A stretch of 64,000 nucleotides of DNA. Source: Punica granatum (lineage: Eukaryota > Streptophyta > Magnoliopsida > Myrtales > Lythraceae). Shown here in pieces: positions 13,501 to 26,007 of the stretch. Position 1 is the first letter of the stretch. Each line of letters begins with the position of its first letter. Position numbers and translations under genes: made by a program. Below the pieces are notes generated by a model. That model was not told where the DNA came from. It was given only the letters and a program-made list of their open reading frames with translations, and made no database searches. Location of the stretch: contig NC_045133.1 in NCBI RefSeq assembly GCF_007655135.1, positions 21,053,845 to 21,117,844 of the forward strand, read 5' to 3'.

Positions 13501-13844
13501 GTTCTATACTTCCCTTGTCGGACTTGCGCATTGATATGCTTCTCTTTTTCTTTACAGCTCGTATCACATTTGTCACATGATGTATGTACTGCTGTGTAAA
13601 CCGTAACCTTGGCTGCAAAAACTATGATCTCGTTTGCTGGCTTTTATATGTTTCAAGTATATGATTTTGTAGCAGTGTAAGATGCGGAAACCTTGATATG
13701 ATTCTTCCACCTTAACGGCGACCTTTTTTGGTGCAGGTACTCCCATCGAGAACCCACCCGTGTATGCAGATGAGTGCTTTTGGCGGGTACATCCTGAGTG
13801 GGACGAGGATATCTAACCCTTCAACGTCTGCTCCAATGCAATGA
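10578..13844 (+). CDS. TRM6: tRNA (adenine(58)-N1)-methyltransferase non-catalytic subunit TRM6 (Gcd10 family)
   Basis: Twelve exons: 10578-10702, 10803-10933, 11476-11581, 11743-11824, 11924-11994, 12223-12264, 12355-12573, 12691-12793, 12868-13064, 13144-13249, 13414-13500 and 13737-13844. They give 458 residues, near the length of plant TRM6. The start MSEDRPQVGSVQNHRVTWEG and the SLRPLIGCPFGSLFQVDNG block are the Gcd10/TRM6 N-terminal domain. EGATGEKIIEALIANS, KYAPKLLVRRPVTRRS and ILVVDMVGGLLTGAVAERLG are the family's core; the last lies in the Rossmann-like region, which lacks a working SAM site in this subunit. The final exon (SAFGGYILSGTRI) is the conserved C-terminus. TRM6 pairs with TRM61 to make m1A58 in the T-loop of tRNA, including initiator tRNA, in the nucleus. 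The region around exon 9 is poorly conserved and acidic, as is usual. Confidence 0.93.
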
Positions 13845-14395
13845 AATTTTTGCCTTAAGCTATACCTGGTTCATTTTTTATGTAACTTATGTTTAATTGA
13901 ATGGACGAGGATAATGATGATTTTCTTCTTTTTTTTTGTTTGATTGGGGAATAGAAAATTGAGAATTCAATATTTCTTTATTTGGTTGATTGGAATAAGT
14001 GAAAAAACCGAACAGTAGATGACCAAAAAAATGATCCTGATATGGATATATTAATGTAAAAGAAAACATTAACAATTAAGAATTCGCTCATCTGAAAAAC
14101 TGCACAAGAGATGAGAAAAATCCATTTCAGCTTCCAACTATAACGAAACATGCTGGGGCAAATACGAATTGGGCTCTAGTCGTGCTGCTATATGTGGAAC
14201 AAGTTTTGATTAATTGAAATTCGAATGGAAATATCCTACCCGACTATTAGCTGCAAGTTTACATACATTGCGATAAGCAGAAGACTTTTCCGAATATACA
14301 TGATCGCATAAGTGATTCAGTATGGTTTTTTCACCCATCTATGAGTTAGGTTATAAGTCCGGAAGAATGAGCATGAAAACACATTTCCCAGATCA
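13845..14395. other. Spacer between convergent TRM6 and HVA22-like genes
   Basis: It holds the 3' UTRs of two genes that point at each other. Nothing else is seen. Confidence 0.6.
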
Positions 14396-16049
14396 CTATT
14401 GCTTTGGCGCACTGTCTCTCTTCGGTCTGCTGCGCAGGGAACTCAACGCTTCATTCTCTTCCAACATTATCTCTGCCGGTGGAGAATCGACAATCTCATA
14501 GTCCATTGCTGCCACGTCTTCACTCTCCATAGCCTGAGCTTCGGTTGGAACAGAGCGGTAAGGGTTTTCTGATGAAGTGCCCGCCTTTGAAGTGCTAAGG
14601 CTAGGGACAGCAGGAGCTGCTTGCGGCGCATTTGCAGGACCTATCAGCTCTGTACCATCCTTTTGGTTGTGGTTCGATGCTGCACTGGATGTAGGAGAAG
14701 GCGGTTCCTCATTTGGTGGCTGCGATCTCACAGACTCTTGATGATCTAGGGCAGGAGTCGATGGGTGAGCCCTTCGAATTTGCTGTTGTGGCTGGTATTG
14801 TCCCATGTCAAATTCATTCCACAAGAAAGACAGGAAAACAATAAAGAAAAGATTAGACCAGTCCACTACTTGATTATATATTGTTGAATGATGGCAAACT
14901 TAGAGCATGTGGTGAAAGAAAAACTATATGTTCACCAAAGTGCACATTCAACTGATTATCCAAACAAAATTCACCGACTTACGGCTCCACAAATTCCTCT
15001 CGAATTATGGGCAGCCTTTTTTGTCGTGAAGGAGCATACAGCAAGAAAAAGATAATCTACAATTATCTATTTTTCATAAGCATATGAATTCCACCCTAAC
15101 TTGCAATCCAAATAACAGAATGAAGCAAATTAAAGAAATAAGGGAGCAAGAAAATAGCAAGAAACAGGGGAGGTCTGAACCTGGGCAGGGCGAGGAGGAG
15201 GGGTTGACTGTGATGCAATGTACTGCAGAATCTCGAAAACTCTCGTCTGGCCATAACTCATTGCTCTTTGCCAGGTCAACGCAGTAATATCTCCAGCCCT
15301 GGTCTTGAGTTCAGACAGGTTGTGATCAATGTCATTCTCATGCTTTGCAACATATGGCCTAAAGAAGGCGTCATATACATATGTTGCCCCCTAAAAAAAA
15401 CAAACATTCTGATTAAATATTAGATGTCAAAGGTGGGAAACTAATCACCCAAAGAAAGGTGATATTGAGAGGAAACCTCTTAATCCTTAATCCCAAGGAA
15501 ACTCGCACCTTTGTTTTGGGATACCAAAGATAAATGATAAAAGCTAGCTTAGCTTCACTGTACATTGGAATCCTTCAAGAATCAAGACAGAATAAAACAC
15601 TAATCAATAACAGCAGTACCAACAGCATAACAAGAGATAAAGAATCTCTGATAAAAACCGAACACCATACCATGAAACAAAAGCATCACCAATCCGTTCA
15701 CATACAGTCAAGATGGCAACCAGAATCCTGCAGCTCATAAAATGGGTGAAAAATCACTAGTGCCGTTGTTTGCAGATATCATCTTGGGGAAACAGCAATT
15801 GACATGATATCATACCAGTACTGGCACCAAAAGCGGAGCTGCTCAATTTCTGGCTTATTCTTTTCAACAGTTTTGTAGCACTCATATGCAGGATAAACAT
15901 ACCCAAAAGCCATCCTGTCAAAATATAGATAAAGAAATTGAAAAACACAGGCAACGGAAGTGCTCATAGACAAAGATCTTAGCAAGTCAAACCCGGGGGT
16001 TTGTAGGATTAACATACGTAAGTCCTTTTATGAGAATGGAGCCTATCAT
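14396..16049 (-). CDS. HVA22-like protein (TB2/DP1/HVA22 family)
   Basis: Coding exons on the minus strand: 16049-16018, 15914-15816, 15727-15671, 15572-15509, 15390-15181 and 14791-14396, giving 285 residues. A non-coding 5' exon seems to end at 16614 with a GTAAGT donor and to join at 16064 just before the ATG. Residues 1-100 form the TB2/DP1/HVA22 domain: MIGSILIKGLTMAFGYVYPA, then YECYKTVEKNKPEIEQLRFW, CERIGDAFVSWIPMYSEAKL and YLWYPKTKGATYVYDAFFRP. They form paired hydrophobic hairpins like those of reticulon/REEP proteins that shape the endoplasmic reticulum. The tail after residue 150 is Pro/Ser/Gln-rich and disordered, as in the longer HVA22i/j/k group. The start of the last exon (CAG|CCACAA at 14791) is the least certain border; CAACAG|CAA six bases downstream also fits. 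Family certain, paralogue not. Confidence 0.9.
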
Positions 16050-16613
16050 CTTGTAACCTGGCAACTGCAGAAGAAAAGACTGATTAGTTCAGAAAGACCA
16101 TCGCCACCAAAACCATACGGAAATTAGCTAGTGCAGAGAAGAGCATAAGTGACAACCCACAGAGAACAAAATTTTCCGATGTCTACATATCCATATTCGC
16201 CTAATTCCTTAATTTATCGGAAAAGTAAGCTTCAGTAAAAGTAAATGGACAAAGTTAACTTCACTAATTAAGCATTCTCCCTATCAACTTCTTCACAAAA
16301 AGCACAATGCAATTCTTCAGTTTCTATCATCCAAGTAGAAGCTGAAGACACTGACAAAGTGCAAAGAGCTCAGCTTTCAGCAAATGATCGGATAATCGAA
16401 CAAATACAACTACCAGTTAGGACCATTTACTAATGACTCTTTACACCTGAATATGATCACTTGGAGAGGAAGACAGAATCACAGAAAGACATGATCACGC
16501 ATACAATCAACCTAGACGTCGTCTCGGTATCAATATCAACGGCAGCAAACATCAAAACCAACACCGAAGCAGCTTGAAGAACAGACAAAGGCTATTCCTT
16601 TTCGAATACTTAC

Positions 16614-17413
16614 CGTTGAATTCGGCGTAGCAGAGACAGAAATGCCGCCGAATCGGAGAATATTGACCGGCGGACGGACTGATACAGCGAGGTTAAGGTA
16701 CGGCGAGCTGCAGCGACATCGACGGAGGGTGAGGACGGAGACGTCGGAGAGCGGAAGTATTAGCCGACGGAGCTCTGACCCGATTTCTTAAGCCTGCCCA
16801 TTTAAGAAATTTTATTTTTTTTCCATTTATTTTAGATAACTTCAATTCGGTCCTTATAGTTCTCCTGCTGTCTCTAGTGGGCCCTTAGCCATTATAATAT
16901 ATATTGATTTTTCAATGAACTCGATATGTTGCACTTGCTACGAAAAGAGTACATGATGTAATCTGCAAAATTTAAGAGAAATATTTTACTTTATATTTTT
17001 ATATTATAAATACAGAGCAAATCTTCAAAATTTATGAACTATTCTTGCCGATCATGATTAACAAAGCATAAGAAATTGATTTGAATAGTGCATGGGGATA
17101 AATTAAAGGGGGTTAAATTAAGAGAATCAAGTTTAGTGAGGGTGAATTGGAAAATGGAAAAAACTTCAGGAGCAAAGTAGATATTATTCTTTCCTTGATA
17201 TTGTCATCAAAGGGCAAGGTTGTCTTTTCATCGTACAAACTAATGGGCCTAAAAGCCCAAAATCTCGCGGGCCTTACTCAGCTCGGAGCTCGCTTCGAAT
17301 TTTCATGGCTTCACCTCCTCCTTCTTCTTCTTCAGCAGCACGGTAAGGTCTAGGGTTTATGCTTGCAGACTGAATCGAGGAGCAAATCGGAGCAAACTCA
17401 TAGTCGGAAGAGA
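16614..17413. promoter_or_regulatory. Shared divergent promoter region of the HVA22-like gene and DPH5, with DPH5 site II and telo-box
   Basis: The HVA22-like 5' UTR exon lies at about 16614-16790 on the minus strand and the DPH5 ATG is at 17414 on the plus strand, so about 0.6 kb serves both. Near DPH5 are TGGGCCT at 17244-17250, GCCCAA at 17255-17260 and TAGGGTTT (reverse telo-box) at 17351-17358. Confidence 0.55.
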
Positions 17414-19524
17414 ATGCTGTTCGTCGTGGGGCTGGGCTTAGGCGACGAAAAGGACATCACGCTGAAAGGACTCGAAGCAGTCCGAAGATGCGACAAGGTT
17501 TACATGGAGGCTTACACTTCTCTCCTCTCCTTCGGCCTCTCCTCCGACGGTCTCTCCACTCTGGTCATTACCCTTTACCTTAATCCCTCGGTCGCAATGC
17601 AATTGCTTGCGCTTGAATTTTATTTGCGAATGACACAATTGAATGATGATTTTGCAGGAGAAGCTGTACGGAAAACCAATCACAGTTGCAGACAGGGAGA
17701 TGGTGGAAGAGAAGGCTGACGTGTTCCTGTCGGAAGCTCGCGAGTCTGACGTTGCTTTTCTGGTCGTGGGGGACCCTTTTGGGTAATGAATGAATATTCC
17801 CCGTAAAGCTATTGAATTTCTGCTCCTAAATTATGGGGTTACATATTGATGGATAATTTCTTATTTCGGTGAACTTGGATTTTAATGAATCTTTATTAAT
17901 CATGGTATTAGTCGTTGGAGCTTGAAAGTAGTGTTTGTATTAGAAATTCACTGGGTTGTTGCTGAAATTCGTCTCTGCTAGTATGTCTGTTGGAAAAGAA
18001 TGCTGGTTTATTATATTGCCGGAAGCATTGTGGGGTTCACAGTTTGTTTACTGTTGAACATTCGATGATCTCATATGCAAAAGACGGGTTCATTCTTGTG
18101 CAAAGTTGGGATTTTATCTAATTTTAGCACCGTTTGAAATCCAGAGCTACTACGCATACGGATCTTGTTGTTAGGGCGAAGAAAGCTGGGATCGATGTCA
18201 GGGTGGTCCACAATGCTTCAGTGATGAATGCTGTAGGAGCCTGTGGGTTGCAGCTTTATCGCTATGGAGAAACAATTTCGATACCATTCTTTACGGAGAC
18301 TTGGAGACCGTATAGCTTTTATGAAAAGATTAAAAAGAACCGGGATCTTGGTCTGCACACACTCTGCTTGTTAGGTGAGCTTCATTATTTCTCGGGTTAA
18401 ACGTTCAATCTTTGCCATATCCAAACTTTGTTTTATCTATTAAGATTCCAGTAGGCTATTCGTGGAAACATGTAAGGTAGCATTTGTCTGATTCTGTATA
18501 ACATGGGATACTTTAGATGCTTAAAGATTATGCTCTAGCTGGCCATGCTTATGTCTTACGTGTTTGGAGGATCAATATTTCTACCGGTTGCTCCTGCCTA
18601 GATTCTCGCACAATTGTTAAAATCTCTGCCAACTTAATATGGTTTTTCCAATGTACGTAAATCATGATCTATGCTACAACAATGAATGGATATCTCTTTC
18701 AAGTAAAACGGCAAGCACATCAGGCTGATTTATTATTATACTAATGTGTAATATGCTGAATTTTGGTCTAAAATGAATCTAGTTTCTCATTCTTAACAGA
18801 TATACGCGTGAAGGAACCTTCCTTGGAATCTCTGTGCAGGTACAATAGCATATATTCAGCATAACTCCTTATATCACCTTCATTGTCGATATGATTATTC
18901 CTTGATAAAAATGAATGCTTTATGACCTCATTTTCTGGTTTGTGATTTTCTTTCAGAGGGAAAAAGCAGTATGAACCACCGAGATTTATGTCGATAAACA
19001 CTGCAATCGAACAACTCTTGGAGGTTGAGGAAAAATCCGGAGAAAGTGGTACGTCAACTCCTCCTGATGACTTTGTTTTGAAGCAGAAAGAGTGAATGGT
19101 ACATCAATTTCAATGGACGTTTGAACCTCTAGACAAATCAAATCAGGAGTAGTCATTTCCTTGTTTTACTGAATCTCAATCAGGCATAATGGCCTTAATT
19201 GAAGCAGCGACTTGTCTGGCAATCTTGGTTGTGACAAATAGAGTATGTCGTTTTCTGTTTTGACACATTAACATATCGTCATCATGAAACTTGTTTTCTG
19301 GTCCAGTTTATGGTGAAGATACGGAGTGCGTTGGGCTAGCGAGGTTGGGAAGCGAGGACCAGATGATAGTTGCAGGACCCATGAAGCAACTGCTGAATGT
19401 GGACTTTGGAGCGCCCCTGCATTGCCTGGTCATAGCTGGTGAGACCCATCCATTGGAACAGGAAATGCTAGAATTTTACCGACTTAAAGAAGGATCAGAT
19501 CACAAAGAAAATGGAACTGCTTAG
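17414..19524 (+). CDS. DPH5: Diphthine methyl ester synthase DPH5
   Basis: Six exons: 17414-17563, 17658-17782, 18145-18374, 18800-18839, 18957-19048 and 19307-19524, giving 284 residues, the usual DPH5 length. The ATG at 17414 opens [20 protein letters not shown], the canonical start of the family; upstream in-frame codons extend the frame but lack an ATG. Motifs in order are the Gly-rich N-terminus, [74 protein letters not shown] and the C-terminal [20 protein letters not shown]. These belong to the tetrapyrrole-methylase-like fold that binds S-adenosylmethionine. The enzyme methylates the diphthamide intermediate on the conserved histidine of elongation factor eEF2 in the cytosol. Site II and telo-box motifs upstream fit a translation-related gene. 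Confidence 0.95.
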
Positions 19525-20496
19525 ATGTTCTGTTATCAGATGAAAGGCCCATTAAAGGACTGACCGAGGCTGAGCTTATTCTAACGTTTCCTTAGTTTCA
19601 CTGATCGGATAAAGATCCAAGTGGAGCTTTACATTGCATTTTTGTGCTTGGAGGCTAGAGATGAGCATTTTCTCAGCTCCCAAAAAGAAAGCTTCATCAA
19701 GCATCAGTCCATAGTTAAGAGCGAATTGTAGTATGTATTTCAATCTTATGAAAGGCTTCATTATTGTTGTATGTAATATTTATTCTATACGAGCCTGAGT
19801 CGGCATTTTTGGGTAACTCGGCGTGTCACGGAAGTTGTGATTGTAACATAAGGGTAATTGTTTGGGGCAGACCAATTCCATAGCATGGGATCTAAACATT
19901 TGAACACGTTTGCCCTGCTGAGATTAATGATCTTCACGTTTCCGTTTATGAGGTTGAGGTTCTGAGGCTGATTTCCACGGGATTGTTTGACATTCGGGAA
20001 TGCTCGATCTGAAAAGTAACGTGACATACATGTATCTTCCTTGGTTTTCCTTGAATCATCGAGCTTCGCCTGAATGTTCAGGCAACTCGGGAAAAGATTA
20101 GCTCCCTACTCGAATATAGATTCGGGATTGGAGATTGGTAAATTTTTTTTATCAAAGAACCTGATTCTATATAGTTCGCCCTTTCAGACTTTAGATCATG
20201 GAGGAGCTTCCAAAGATCGAATACCAAACATAACCTCGAACGGGCATGATCTGAAACATTCAATAAATGCAAAGACACAGACCCTCCAACCATAGAATAG
20301 GCCTTCCAACGCACTAACGTGGTCCACTACATCATCGATCTGTCGGGTACAACACATTTAATTTGTTATATTACCAAATGGGGGCTAAAAGATTAGTATT
20401 AATTAATCTATTAAATCTTGTAGGTGCAAATTGCTAATATTTCCATCAATTTTTTTGTAGCAGATTTTTGTCGCTTTAGATCTTAAAAAAAAAAAA
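19525..20496. other. Spacer downstream of DPH5, nothing recognised
   Basis: It includes the DPH5 3' UTR. Short open frames on both strands show no domain or splice pattern. Confidence 0.5.
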
Positions 20497-20620
20497 CTTT
20501 CTTCCGATATAAATCATAGTATCCGAGAGTTCAATTTTATCCCGATTAATTTAGTCAAATAAAACCAGCCCACTAAAAGATCAAACTCTCCCACCGTGAA
20601 TTTTTGCGTCGTGATTTTAC
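20497..20620 (-). repeat. Head-truncated SINE, family 2 copy c
   Basis: It matches the 3' half of the copy at 3906-4092 (CTTCCG tail, ATAGTATCCGAGAGTTCAAT, GCCCACTAAAAGATCAAACT, CTCCCACCGTGAATTTTTGC) but stops before the B box and head, as expected of incomplete reverse transcription. Confidence 0.55.
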
Positions 20621-21349
20621 GTGGCTTTAGATCTTAAAAAAACACTTTGATCCCGAACTTAAACCTCACCCTTCATATAATAATTATATTCAATTCGACA
20701 CTGAAATAGAGAGAGAAACTGAAAAAGACATCCCAGTTCCCACGAGATCAGATGTCCCCATCGCGCAACCTGTCGGTGACCATCTCAACGGTCCATAATC
20801 CCCCCCACCACAATCCAACGGCAGACTCGAGCCGTCACCCCAACTCCTGACGCCGTCAACTCCCCAATCAATTCCCGCCACAATCCCGCCTTAACCAACG
20901 AGCTCGTTCGCTCCGTCCTCCACTAACCACCTCCAGGGGTATTCTCGTCATTGCACTGACAAAAACGACAGCAGGAACCCCCACAATTAGAAACAAGAAA
21001 ACAGATTTTTTCCCCTTTTTTTTCTGTTTTTAAGTTTTGTTTAATTTAATAATAATCTTTGTAATCCCGCGCCAGGCGACTGCGTTGTCGTTTTTGTCGT
21101 GTCGGTGCTCCCAGAAGATCCCTTCAGCCACCAACCCGGCGGGTCCGTTGTCTCCGACCCGACCCGAGTCGTTCCAGATCTGACCTCCCTTGTCGGTCTC
21201 CCGCATCGTTTAATTCGTCTTCCTCTCGTCTCCCCACCTTCAATTCTCTCCATCTCTCCCCCCTTCACTGAGCAGCATTCTGTCAATGGAGGTCTGAGCC
21301 AACGCCGTCGATCGAAATCCGGCGGTTTTAGCTTCTGCATTTCGGAGAA
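20621..21349 (+). promoter_or_regulatory. Upstream region and GC-rich 5' UTR of the GH9 endoglucanase gene
   Basis: The base composition rises sharply in GC from about 21060 to the ATG at 21350, which fits a 5' UTR. Open frames here on both strands follow from composition and show no domain. Confidence 0.4.
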
Positions 21350-24300
21350 ATGGGAGCTGAGAAGCGGTCTCGGGGGTGGTGCGGGTGGTTCCTGGTGGCG
21401 GTGGTCCTGGCACTGGTGGCCGGGGCTATTGTCATCACCGTCAGGAAGAGATCCAGCCACGGCGGCGACGAGGCGGAGCCTGCCCCTGGCCCCCCCGGCG
21501 CTCCCGACAAGAAGTACTCCGACGCTCTCAAGATCGCAATGCAGTTCTTCGACGTTCAGAAATGTACGCCTTCCCTTTCTATATATGCAAACTCTGCTTC
21601 CTGCATTTGAAGTTTCGGTCAAATTTTCCTCGTGAATAATAAGGAAACCAGTTGAAACAGGCAGACAGCATGATACAAATTGTCGGGTAATCCCAAGATT
21701 CATGTTTGATAGGGAAATCTTAACAGGGTCCCTGAGTAGCTTGTCGGATGATTCAATGTTAATGTAGAACTGCTAATTTTGCTGATACAGCTGGTGAGTT
21801 GGAGAACAACAAGATATCATGGAGAGGAGACTCGGCTCTTGACGATGGGAGCGAAGCGAAGTTGGATCTCTCCAAAGGAATGTATGATGCAGGGGACCAT
21901 ATGAAGTTCGGGTTCCCGATGGCTTTCACCGCCACCGTCCTGTCATGGGCCATCCTCGAGTATGGAGACCAAATGAAAGTCGTGAATCAGTTGGAACCTG
22001 CACAGGACTCGCTCAAGTGGATAACTGACTACCTTGTTGCAGCTCATCCTAAAGATAATGTCCTCTACATTCAGGTCAGTGAACCCGAACTTGCTTTTAT
22101 TGTGAAATCCACTGTCTTGTAGCTGTTTCCTGCTTCTGGCCAGCAGTATATTGTCATGTAATTGAAACAGAAGTCGTGGCTATGAATCTTTGAGAAGATC
22201 CTTTTGAAAGGACCTCTTGATACTAAACTAGACTTATCCAATTGCCCCCATTGAGTACGAAAGATCCAAGTCCTTGTACATATAAATGCATAGAAGTCTA
22301 GTATAATATAAATAGTTCGTAATAGCATAAGTGGGCATCCACTATGTTTTTCTCCTTCTGAAGTTGACTACATATTGAGCAACAAGGCTCATGAACATTA
22401 TCTAGCATACAGATCAAGGTAAGTTTAGATCTCTTCTCAAAACCCTCATTGATGAACCACACTCGCATCATGGCAAATGGGGGCATGGCGAGTTGAAGTT
22501 CAAATGCTCTGAGAAATCGATTGAAGTCATGCATGCAGTAGTCCTTATCTATAATTTGGTTGTAGGTCGGTGATCCCGATAAGGACCATAAGTGTTGGGA
22601 CAGGCCAGAGACCATGACTGAGAAACGGCCTCTAATTATGTTGAATACATCAACTAGCGGCACAGAGGTTGCAGCCGAAACTGCAGCAGCTTTAGCGTCA
22701 GCTTCTCTCGTTTTCAAGTCGGTTGATTCCACCTATTCCAGCACGCTTCTAAAGCATGCTGAGCAGCTCTTCACTTTTGCTGATAAGTACAGAGCTTCTT
22801 ATAGTGTCAGCATCCCCCAAGTTCAGACTTACTACAATTCAACAGGATATGGTGATGAGCTTCTTTGGGCCGCCAGCTGGCTCTACCATGCAACCGGAGA
22901 GCAATCGTACCTTCAGTATGTCTCTCAGAATGGGAAGTCATTCGCAAATTTTGGAAGCCCAACCTGGTTCTGTTGGGACAACAAGCTTGCCGGAGCCCAG
23001 GTAGACTTTATTTCCTTATCGTGGCAGTTTCTCACTTCCCTTGTTTTGAAGAGGGAAATAAAATAAAGAGAAAATGTTTTAGAATGCAGTTTTTTCAAAC
23101 CATTTGGAATTGACTTTTGATGGAGAAATCAATTTGGAATCGGTTGAATATGTTGGGAATGTGTATGAACTGGACTGAATTGAAATTATTGAACTGAATT
23201 ATGCTTGTCACAGCTTGTTCAGTTGGTGAACATTGTTGGGTATGTTTTCAGTGGATATAAGTTCTAGGCAGGCGGCATTGATTTTGGTCCAATTTCAGTT
23301 CCAACCAAGTTCTCATGCATCTTAAAGTATATTCTTGTAAGCTGGTGGAAACACTTGGAATGGGTTAAATCCAGCTGAACCAGATCCAATAGTAGAAACC
23401 CATTTGTAATCCAGTGCAAGTTGTAAAGTGTATTTCTACCTTTTATTCTCATATTAAAGATAGATCAAAAAATGGAAACTTTAATCAATTTCTATTACCA
23501 AAAGGATACTGTCCTATTAGAACTGTAGCACAGCATTCATTTCGAAATCATTCTAGCTGCCGATTAATGTCGTCAAATGGATTTTCCCCAATGCAGGTAC
23601 TCCTTTCCAGAGTGAGCTTTTTTGGTGCTAAGGATGCATCAGGTTCAGTAAAGAATAGCCTTCAAGCGTACCAAAAGACTGCCGAGGCTGTTATGTGTGG
23701 ACTTTTCGCGAGTTCTCCTACCGCCACATCCAGCAGAACAGAAAGTAATTTCCTGCAAACATGCTCTTTTGCTGCAATGTCTATATGTAAACTATGCGTC
23801 TTGCGAGTTGCATTTCTGTTAAATCGACTTTATCTTTATAGAGTTAATTGCATTGGAATGATTTGACTTGATAAACAAACAAGGAAAGGCATGAATAGAA
23901 TCAAATTTGTTATCCAAATTCATCAATAATTCCTTTCTAGAGAGGCCAGCAACTTCATAAACATGGACAAGAAATCATCTCCAATGATTCTGTTTAGTGA
24001 AAACTATCTTTTATGAGTCTATCACTATCATATAGTCCCAATTTTAGATGTTGAACATTTTCGGTAAATGCAGGTGGTCTTATATGGGTCAGTGAATGGA
24101 ACTCTCTGCAGCACCCCGTAGCCTCTGCATTTTTAGCCACGGTATACAGTGACTACATGCTGACATCCAGAACAGCTAAGATATCATGCGATGGAAAATC
24201 CTATAAGCCGTCAGATCTTCGGAAATTCGCCAAATCTCAGGTATGCATCTCAGTGATTAAATGTTGAATAAATGAATCTAAAAATAGTGTCCTATCCTGT

Positions 24301-25029
24301 TCTTTAAAAGTTTGGTTGGAAACCTAAAACACGGTTAGTTTGCTCCAAAAACAGTTCATAAAAATTGTTGTTGAAGGGTAATATATTTTTCTTTTATATA
24401 TTTATAACAAAAATCTAGTTTCCCCTGAACTATATCATCTCCAATCTGCTGCCTCCAACCAACGTCTCTTGGTTGCCAGATTTCAACTGCCTGTGTTGTT
24501 TCTCAAATGCCATTCCGAAATCACATTGTCTGAAAACAAGATTTTTCCACAAGAAAATCAAAAGTAAAGCAACTTTTAAATCAGATAACAAGGTCTGAGA
24601 ACACAGAACAGCTCTGGGAACAATTCCAAATGGCCCTGAAATTCTCAAGTTGTTTTCATTCTTTCAAATTGATAGCATTTTCATATTTTTCTCCAGGCTG
24701 ATTATGTTTTGGGCGATAACCCAATGAAAATGAGCTACCTTGTGGGCTACGGCAACAAATACCCACAATTTGTGCACCACAGAGGGGCTTCAATACCTGC
24801 CAATGCTACAACGGACTGTACCAGTGGCTTCAAGTGGCTTGACTCAGCCAAGCCTAACCCCAATGTAGCTATTGGGGGACTGGTTGGCGGGCCCTTCAAG
24901 AACGAGTCATTCATCGATTCGAGGAACAACTCTATGCAGGCTGAGCCAAGCACATACAACAGCGCCCTCCTTGTGGGCCTGCTCTCGGGCTTAGTCACCA
25001 CATCTTCGGTGGTTCAGTCCTTTGCCTGA
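21350..25029 (+). CDS. GH9B7: GH9 subclass B endo-1,4-beta-glucanase with N-terminal membrane anchor (endoglucanase 10-like)
   Basis: Six exons: 21350-21563, 21791-22074, 22566-23000, 23597-23744, 24074-24240 and 24697-25029, giving 526 residues. MGAEKRSRGWCGWF leads into a hydrophobic segment at about residues 10-32 and a basic flank (VRKR), so it reads as a signal anchor. The GH9 domain follows from about residue 55: YSDALKIAMQFFDVQKSG, ISWRGDSA, YDAGDHMKFGFPMAFTATVL with the catalytic-base pair D104/D107, the HHRGAS signature at 443-448, and FIDSRNNSMQAEPSTYNSA with D490 and the proton donor E499. No CBM49 module is present. The order and the RSRGWCGWF start fit Arabidopsis endoglucanase 10 (GH9B7). 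It is expected to cut amorphous cellulose or glucan at the cell surface during wall growth. Family very sure; exact orthology moderately so. Confidence 0.93.
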
Positions 25030-25720
25030 AAGAAAAAACTCTCAGTACATATACCCTTCTAACTAAACAACGTTGTTTGTGCTTTTATGTAGTTAAATCA
25101 TCGGTTTGTTCGTGTTAGGTTCTTCTAAATATATTATTTACCTCGGAAGGAATATAGAAATTAGTACTCAATTCTTAGCATGCTAGTGATGAGAGAGTTT
25201 TTGAGGACATTGATCCTTGTAAGGAAGTTTTCGCACTTTCTGATTTGCTAGCTTGTTTCCGTCTTTGTCCCTTTGAGGAAAGGCATTGTGCCATGTTATG
25301 ATAAACTCTGAGGTTGCTGTGCTACTTCTGATCAGTTGGTAGCAGCAGCCCTACCTTATCTTTTATGAGTTCTATTGTCGACGAACTCCTGTCTGTTGTA
25401 GACAATAATTTGCAACTCATCTTGGCATGAGAAGGAAGAGATGTGAATTGCCACAAACAAGTCAATCGTCATCTCTTTAAACCGATCGAATCTCAAAATT
25501 TTCTCGAAATATATATCTTGTACGTTGATCATAGCGGGGTTTCAACAACAATCAACGAGTGGAAGAGCTAGCAGAAGATAAATAAGTAATCTTTGCTATA
25601 AAATGCGTATAGCACGATTAATTCTTACCATAAGAGATTATTTTTTTACTGTAAGTAGAAAGTTTATCTTCTATAAAATTAGTAAAAAATACTTGTCCAA
25701 ACCTCATTTAACTGTGTGGT
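25030..25720. other. Spacer downstream of the GH9 gene, nothing recognised
   Basis: Probable 3' UTR in the first few hundred bases, then AT-rich sequence without recognisable features. Confidence 0.5.
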
Positions 25721-25873
25721 CTTTTTTTTTATTATAAGTAAGGCCCATGAGTCTAGTGCATTGAAATATAAATTATAAATATCTAATAAAAAAATAAAAG
25801 TAGTTTCACTGGATATCGAATCTGGAACCTCTTGATTAGGTAAGGGATGCGCTACTGTGCTATATCCTCTCTC
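25721..25873 (-). repeat. tRNA-derived SINE, family 1 copy b
   Basis: On the minus strand it reads AGAGAGGATATAGCACAGTA (A-box-like), then ACCTAATCAAGAGGTTCCAG with the B-box-like GGTTCCAGATTCGATATCC, then a body with ACTAGACTCATGGGCC and an A-rich tail (T-run at about 25721-25730 on the plus strand). It aligns along its length with the copy at 4094-4250. Confidence 0.7.
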
Positions 25874-25935
25874 GATAACTTAGTGATCTTTCGTTCCGTT
25901 CAATTTGGAAGCGGTAACATGTATCCTAGAGAGTG

Positions 25936-26007
25936 GATGAAGTTGGCAGTGGTGACAGCAACTGTTCAACTGATGAAGTTGGCAGTGGTGACAGCAACTG
26001 TTCAACT
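25936..26007. repeat. Perfect 36-bp tandem duplication
   Basis: Two adjacent identical 36-bp units (25936-25971 and 25972-26007), each beginning GATGAAGTTGGCAGTGGTGA and ending TGTTCAACT. There is no sign that it is coding. Confidence 0.95.

Noticed and set aside
17363..17413. Upstream extension of the DPH5 frame
   Set aside because: It has no ATG and lies in the 5' UTR; the family start [10 protein letters not shown] begins at 17414.
21041..21703. Minus-strand open frame of 220 codons
   Set aside because: It is antisense to the GC-rich 5' UTR and first exon of the GH9 gene and is low in complexity.
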